NCBI GenBank assembly: GCA_030613145.1
Contig: JAUWMM010000078.1
Coordinates: 1 to 7,560, forward strand
Source: Desulfobacterales bacterium
GTDB lineage: Bacteria > Desulfobacterota > Desulfobacteria > Desulfobacterales > C00003060
DNA: 7,560 bases
Direction: 5' to 3'
Below, piece after piece: positions 6,518 to 7,560 of the stretch; position 1 is the first letter of the stretch; each line of letters opens with the position of its first letter. The notes beneath the pieces are model-generated. The model was not told the DNA's origin and made no database searches. It saw nothing but the letters and a program-made list of their open reading frames with translations. Both the position numbers and the translations under genes were made by a program.

Positions 6518-6580
6518 GCTATGCTTGTCACCCATTAAAAACAAGCGAAAGTTAGGGCTAACAGGAGAAAAACGCATAGC
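6518..6580 (+). other. Possible structured RNA or cruciform (three-stem fold)
   Basis: GCTATGC (6518-6524) pairs with GCATAGC (6574-6580). Inside are GCTTGT/ACAAGC (6523-6528 with 6541-6546) and GTTAG-GG-CTAAC (6551-6562). The outer and first inner stems share two bases, leaving a 5-bp outer stem in a three-way fold. It does not match any riboswitch I recognise. Its position, over 180 bp before the likely transcription start, argues against a leader RNA unless a further upstream promoter exists. Confidence 0.2.
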
Positions 6581-6687
6581 AATTTCTGCACCTGCGTGCC
6601 GTCTTAGACATCCGCTTGGTTTACGCCCTTTGTGTCAAATATTCCAACACAGCCACGATTTTGACTATAAGCACCCTCCCGTATTTA

Positions 6688-6699
6688 TATGCCGGCATA
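6688..6699. promoter_or_regulatory. 12-bp palindrome, possible activator site
   Basis: TATGCCGGCATA is a perfect palindrome about 90-100 bp before the predicted sigma-54 start, where enhancer-binding activators often bind. GGCAT inside it also pairs with ATGCC at 6709-6713. The role is inferred from position only. Confidence 0.3.
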
Positions 6700-6760
6700 A
6701 GCCCGGAAATGCCATCCTGTTGATATTATAGGATTTTTCCCTAAGCCACAGTACTATTAT

Positions 6761-6778
6761 TTGGCATAAAGCTTGCTT
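6761..6778 (+). promoter_or_regulatory. Sigma-54 (RpoN) -24/-12 promoter
   Basis: TTGGCATAAAGCTTGCTT matches the TTGGCAY-N5-TTGCW consensus, with the invariant GG (6763-6764) and GC (6775-6776) ten bases apart. Transcription would start near 6788 and read into the HTH-PAS gene with a leader of about 100 nt. Sigma-54 promoters need an enhancer-binding ATPase, and none is encoded in the window. Confidence 0.7.
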
Positions 6779-6786
6779 GATGTAAT

Positions 6787-6807
6787 ATATGGTCAATTTG
6801 ACTATAT
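6787..6807. promoter_or_regulatory. 21-bp palindrome at the sigma-54 start site
   Basis: Arms ATATGGTCAA (6787-6796) and TTGACTATAT (6798-6807) match at 9 of 10 positions around a single central base; the core GTCAA-T-TTGAC is perfect. It covers the predicted sigma-54 start, where a bound repressor would block transcription. Regulator unknown. Confidence 0.4.
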
Positions 6808-6814
6808 TTTTGGG

Positions 6815-6827
6815 TAATCAGTGATTA
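6815..6827. promoter_or_regulatory. 13-bp palindrome TAATCA-G-TGATTA
   Basis: Perfect 6-bp arms around one base, ending five bases before the sigma-28 -35 element. It may be a second operator or chance in AT-rich DNA. Confidence 0.25.
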
Positions 6828-6832
6828 TTGGC

Positions 6833-6859
6833 TAAAGTATTTGCCCAAAACGCCGATAA
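6833..6859 (+). promoter_or_regulatory. Sigma-28 (FliA) promoter
   Basis: TAAAGTAT (6833-6840), exactly 11 bases, then GCCGATAA (6852-6859). The enterobacterial FliA consensus is TAAAGTTT-N11-GCCGATAA, so this is 15 of 16 with perfect spacing. Transcription should start around 6866, giving a leader of about 25 nt that still contains the ribosome binding site at 6880-6883. This places the HTH-PAS gene in the late flagellar/chemotaxis regulon. Confidence 0.75.
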
Positions 6860-6890
6860 TCAACATAGATTCAATGATCAAGGTCACCCA

Positions 6891-7560
6891 ATGGCAACAC
6901 CAAAAAATACATTGTCCGTTGCTCAGACCGCGGCCTTCTGCGGTGTGGGACGCAGCACAGTAGGTTATTGGATTCGCTCAAATAGGCTCAGGGCTGATCG
7001 GGCAGGAAGAAACTACTCTATCCCCCGTGAGGAGTTGCTGTTTTTTCTCAAATCAACAGGGCGGGACATCCCCCATGGCCTTTCAGCAGGAGATTTTGTA
7101 GGCCCATATTTCAGGGCAGTTCAGAATTGCTGGCAATACTGTAAAGACAGTCCTCACGGGCTCAATTGCAAGAACTGCACAGTCTTTGTGAACCAGTTGG
7201 AGGTCTGTTTCATTGCTAGGACTGCCGGCCCTTTGAATTGTCCACGCTCATGTCATGAATGCCGGTATTACATGGAAATCTACCTTCCTCGAATACAATT
7301 CGTCCATCAGATCGATCTCCCTGCCGCAGTTTATAAAGGTTTCGAGGTTTGGGGTGGGAACAGGGGTTGGGCAGAGCTGTGTGAAGTTGAAGAAAAGGAC
7401 TTGCCTGGAATAGGGATCGAGCGCATCGTGCATCCCGACTCAATTGAGAAGGTAATTTCTATCGTGAAACAAAGGGCGCTGGGAAACCCTTCAGTTCCCA
7501 GGACATACAGTATCTTCCTAAGAAGTTCGCAAAACGTCAGACTAAAGGTGCAAATTTCAG
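6891..7560 (+). CDS. HTH-cysteine cluster-PAS protein, 3' end outside the window
   Basis: An open frame with no stop from ATG 6891 to the window edge (223 codons seen). Residues 8-55 are an excisionase/MerR-like helix-turn-helix (LSVAQTAAFCGVGRSTVGYW, then a basic wing and IPREELLFFL). Residues 80-124 carry eight cysteines: C80, C84, C93, C96, C106, C117, C121, C124, including CxxxC and CxxC pairs, suited to zinc or an iron-sulfur cluster. From about 138 a PAS-like domain begins (LPAAVYKGFEVWGGNRGWAE, then HPDSIEKVISIVKQ), with C164. The output domain lies beyond the edge; a kinase, diguanylate cyclase or transcription-factor role cannot be chosen. The start is supported by AAGG (6880-6883) seven bases upstream. 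It is preceded by sigma-54 and sigma-28 promoter matches. The exact family is not recognised; the domain calls are from motifs. Confidence 0.85.
   Translation, partial: MATPKNTLSVAQTAAFCGVGRSTVGYWIRSNRLRADRAGRNYSIPREELLFFLKSTGRDIPHGLSAGDFVGPYFRAVQNCWQYCKDSPHGLNCKNCTVFVNQLEVCFIARTAGPLNCPRSCHECRYYMEIYLPRIQFVHQIDLPAAVYKGFEVWGGNRGWAELCEVEEKDLPGIGIERIVHPDSIEKVISIVKQRALGNPSVPRTYSIFLRSSQNVRLKVQIS

Larger units (their letters stand above)
6400..6890. other. 491-bp non-coding region between cheY and the HTH-PAS gene
   Basis: No credible gene is seen. An open frame at 6525-6731 has no family resemblance or ribosome binding site. The left part (6400-6500) shows no intrinsic terminator for cheY. The middle holds short inverted repeats able to form a three-way junction (6518-6580) and a 12-bp palindrome (6688-6699). 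The right third holds two promoter matches and two palindromes, listed separately. The region therefore looks like an extended control region for the rightward gene. Confidence 0.6.

Noticed and set aside
6511..6600. Cyclic-di-GMP (GEMM) riboswitch
   Set aside because: The conserved GEMM core and tetraloop-receptor pattern could not be found, and the distance to the next gene is too long.
6525..6731. 68-aa plus-strand open frame after cheY
   Set aside because: No ribosome binding site or recognisable motif; it overlaps palindromes in what looks like a control region.

Overview
The window looks like accessory chromosome of a flagellated or chemotactic anaerobe, most likely a Desulfobacterota (deltaproteobacterial) relative. 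This is inferred from family content: an H-NOX sensor, a [13 protein letters not shown] hybrid histidine kinase, DUF3467, a YprB-like exonuclease, CheX phosphatases and PAS proteins with cysteine clusters. Base composition looks moderate. No rRNA, tRNA, CRISPR array or transposase is visible.

Layout. (1) Positions 1-208 hold no credible gene, only a twin-hairpin GC-rich palindromic repeat (64-139). (2) Four minus-strand genes, read from right to left, form a probable operon: H-NOX haem/NO sensor (3785-3225), cytosolic PAS hybrid histidine kinase (3222-1468, TTG start 2 bp after the H-NOX stop), a DUF3467 protein (1379-1101) and a DEDDy RNase H-like exonuclease (1069-209). (3) Positions 3786-4153 are a divergent intergenic region filled with GTTC/GAAC-type repeats in inverted arrangement plus two small GC hairpins. 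(4) A plus-strand chemotaxis cluster follows: cheR (4154-4984), two tandem cheX paralogues (4998-5447 and 5465-5926) and cheY (6022-6399). cheA, cheW and receptor genes are absent. (5) Positions 6400-6890 are a 491-bp non-coding region ending in two strong promoter matches, a sigma-54 -24/-12 element (6761-6778) and a near-perfect sigma-28/FliA element (6833-6859). (6) A gene with no stop codon in the window (6891 onward) encodes an excisionase-type helix-turn-helix, an eight-cysteine segment and the start of a PAS domain.

How it may work together (inference). The H-NOX pocket lacks the distal tyrosine of O2-binding members, so it should sense NO and control the neighbouring kinase. That kinase can phosphorylate its own receiver domain and perhaps a separate response regulator. 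The facing cluster supplies receptor methylation (CheR), a CheY response regulator and two CheY-P phosphatases that keep the ExxN catalytic motif. The FliA-type promoter of the last gene ties it to the flagellar regulon. The whole may be a NO- or redox-responsive motility locus, but no sequence evidence physically links the two divergent operons.
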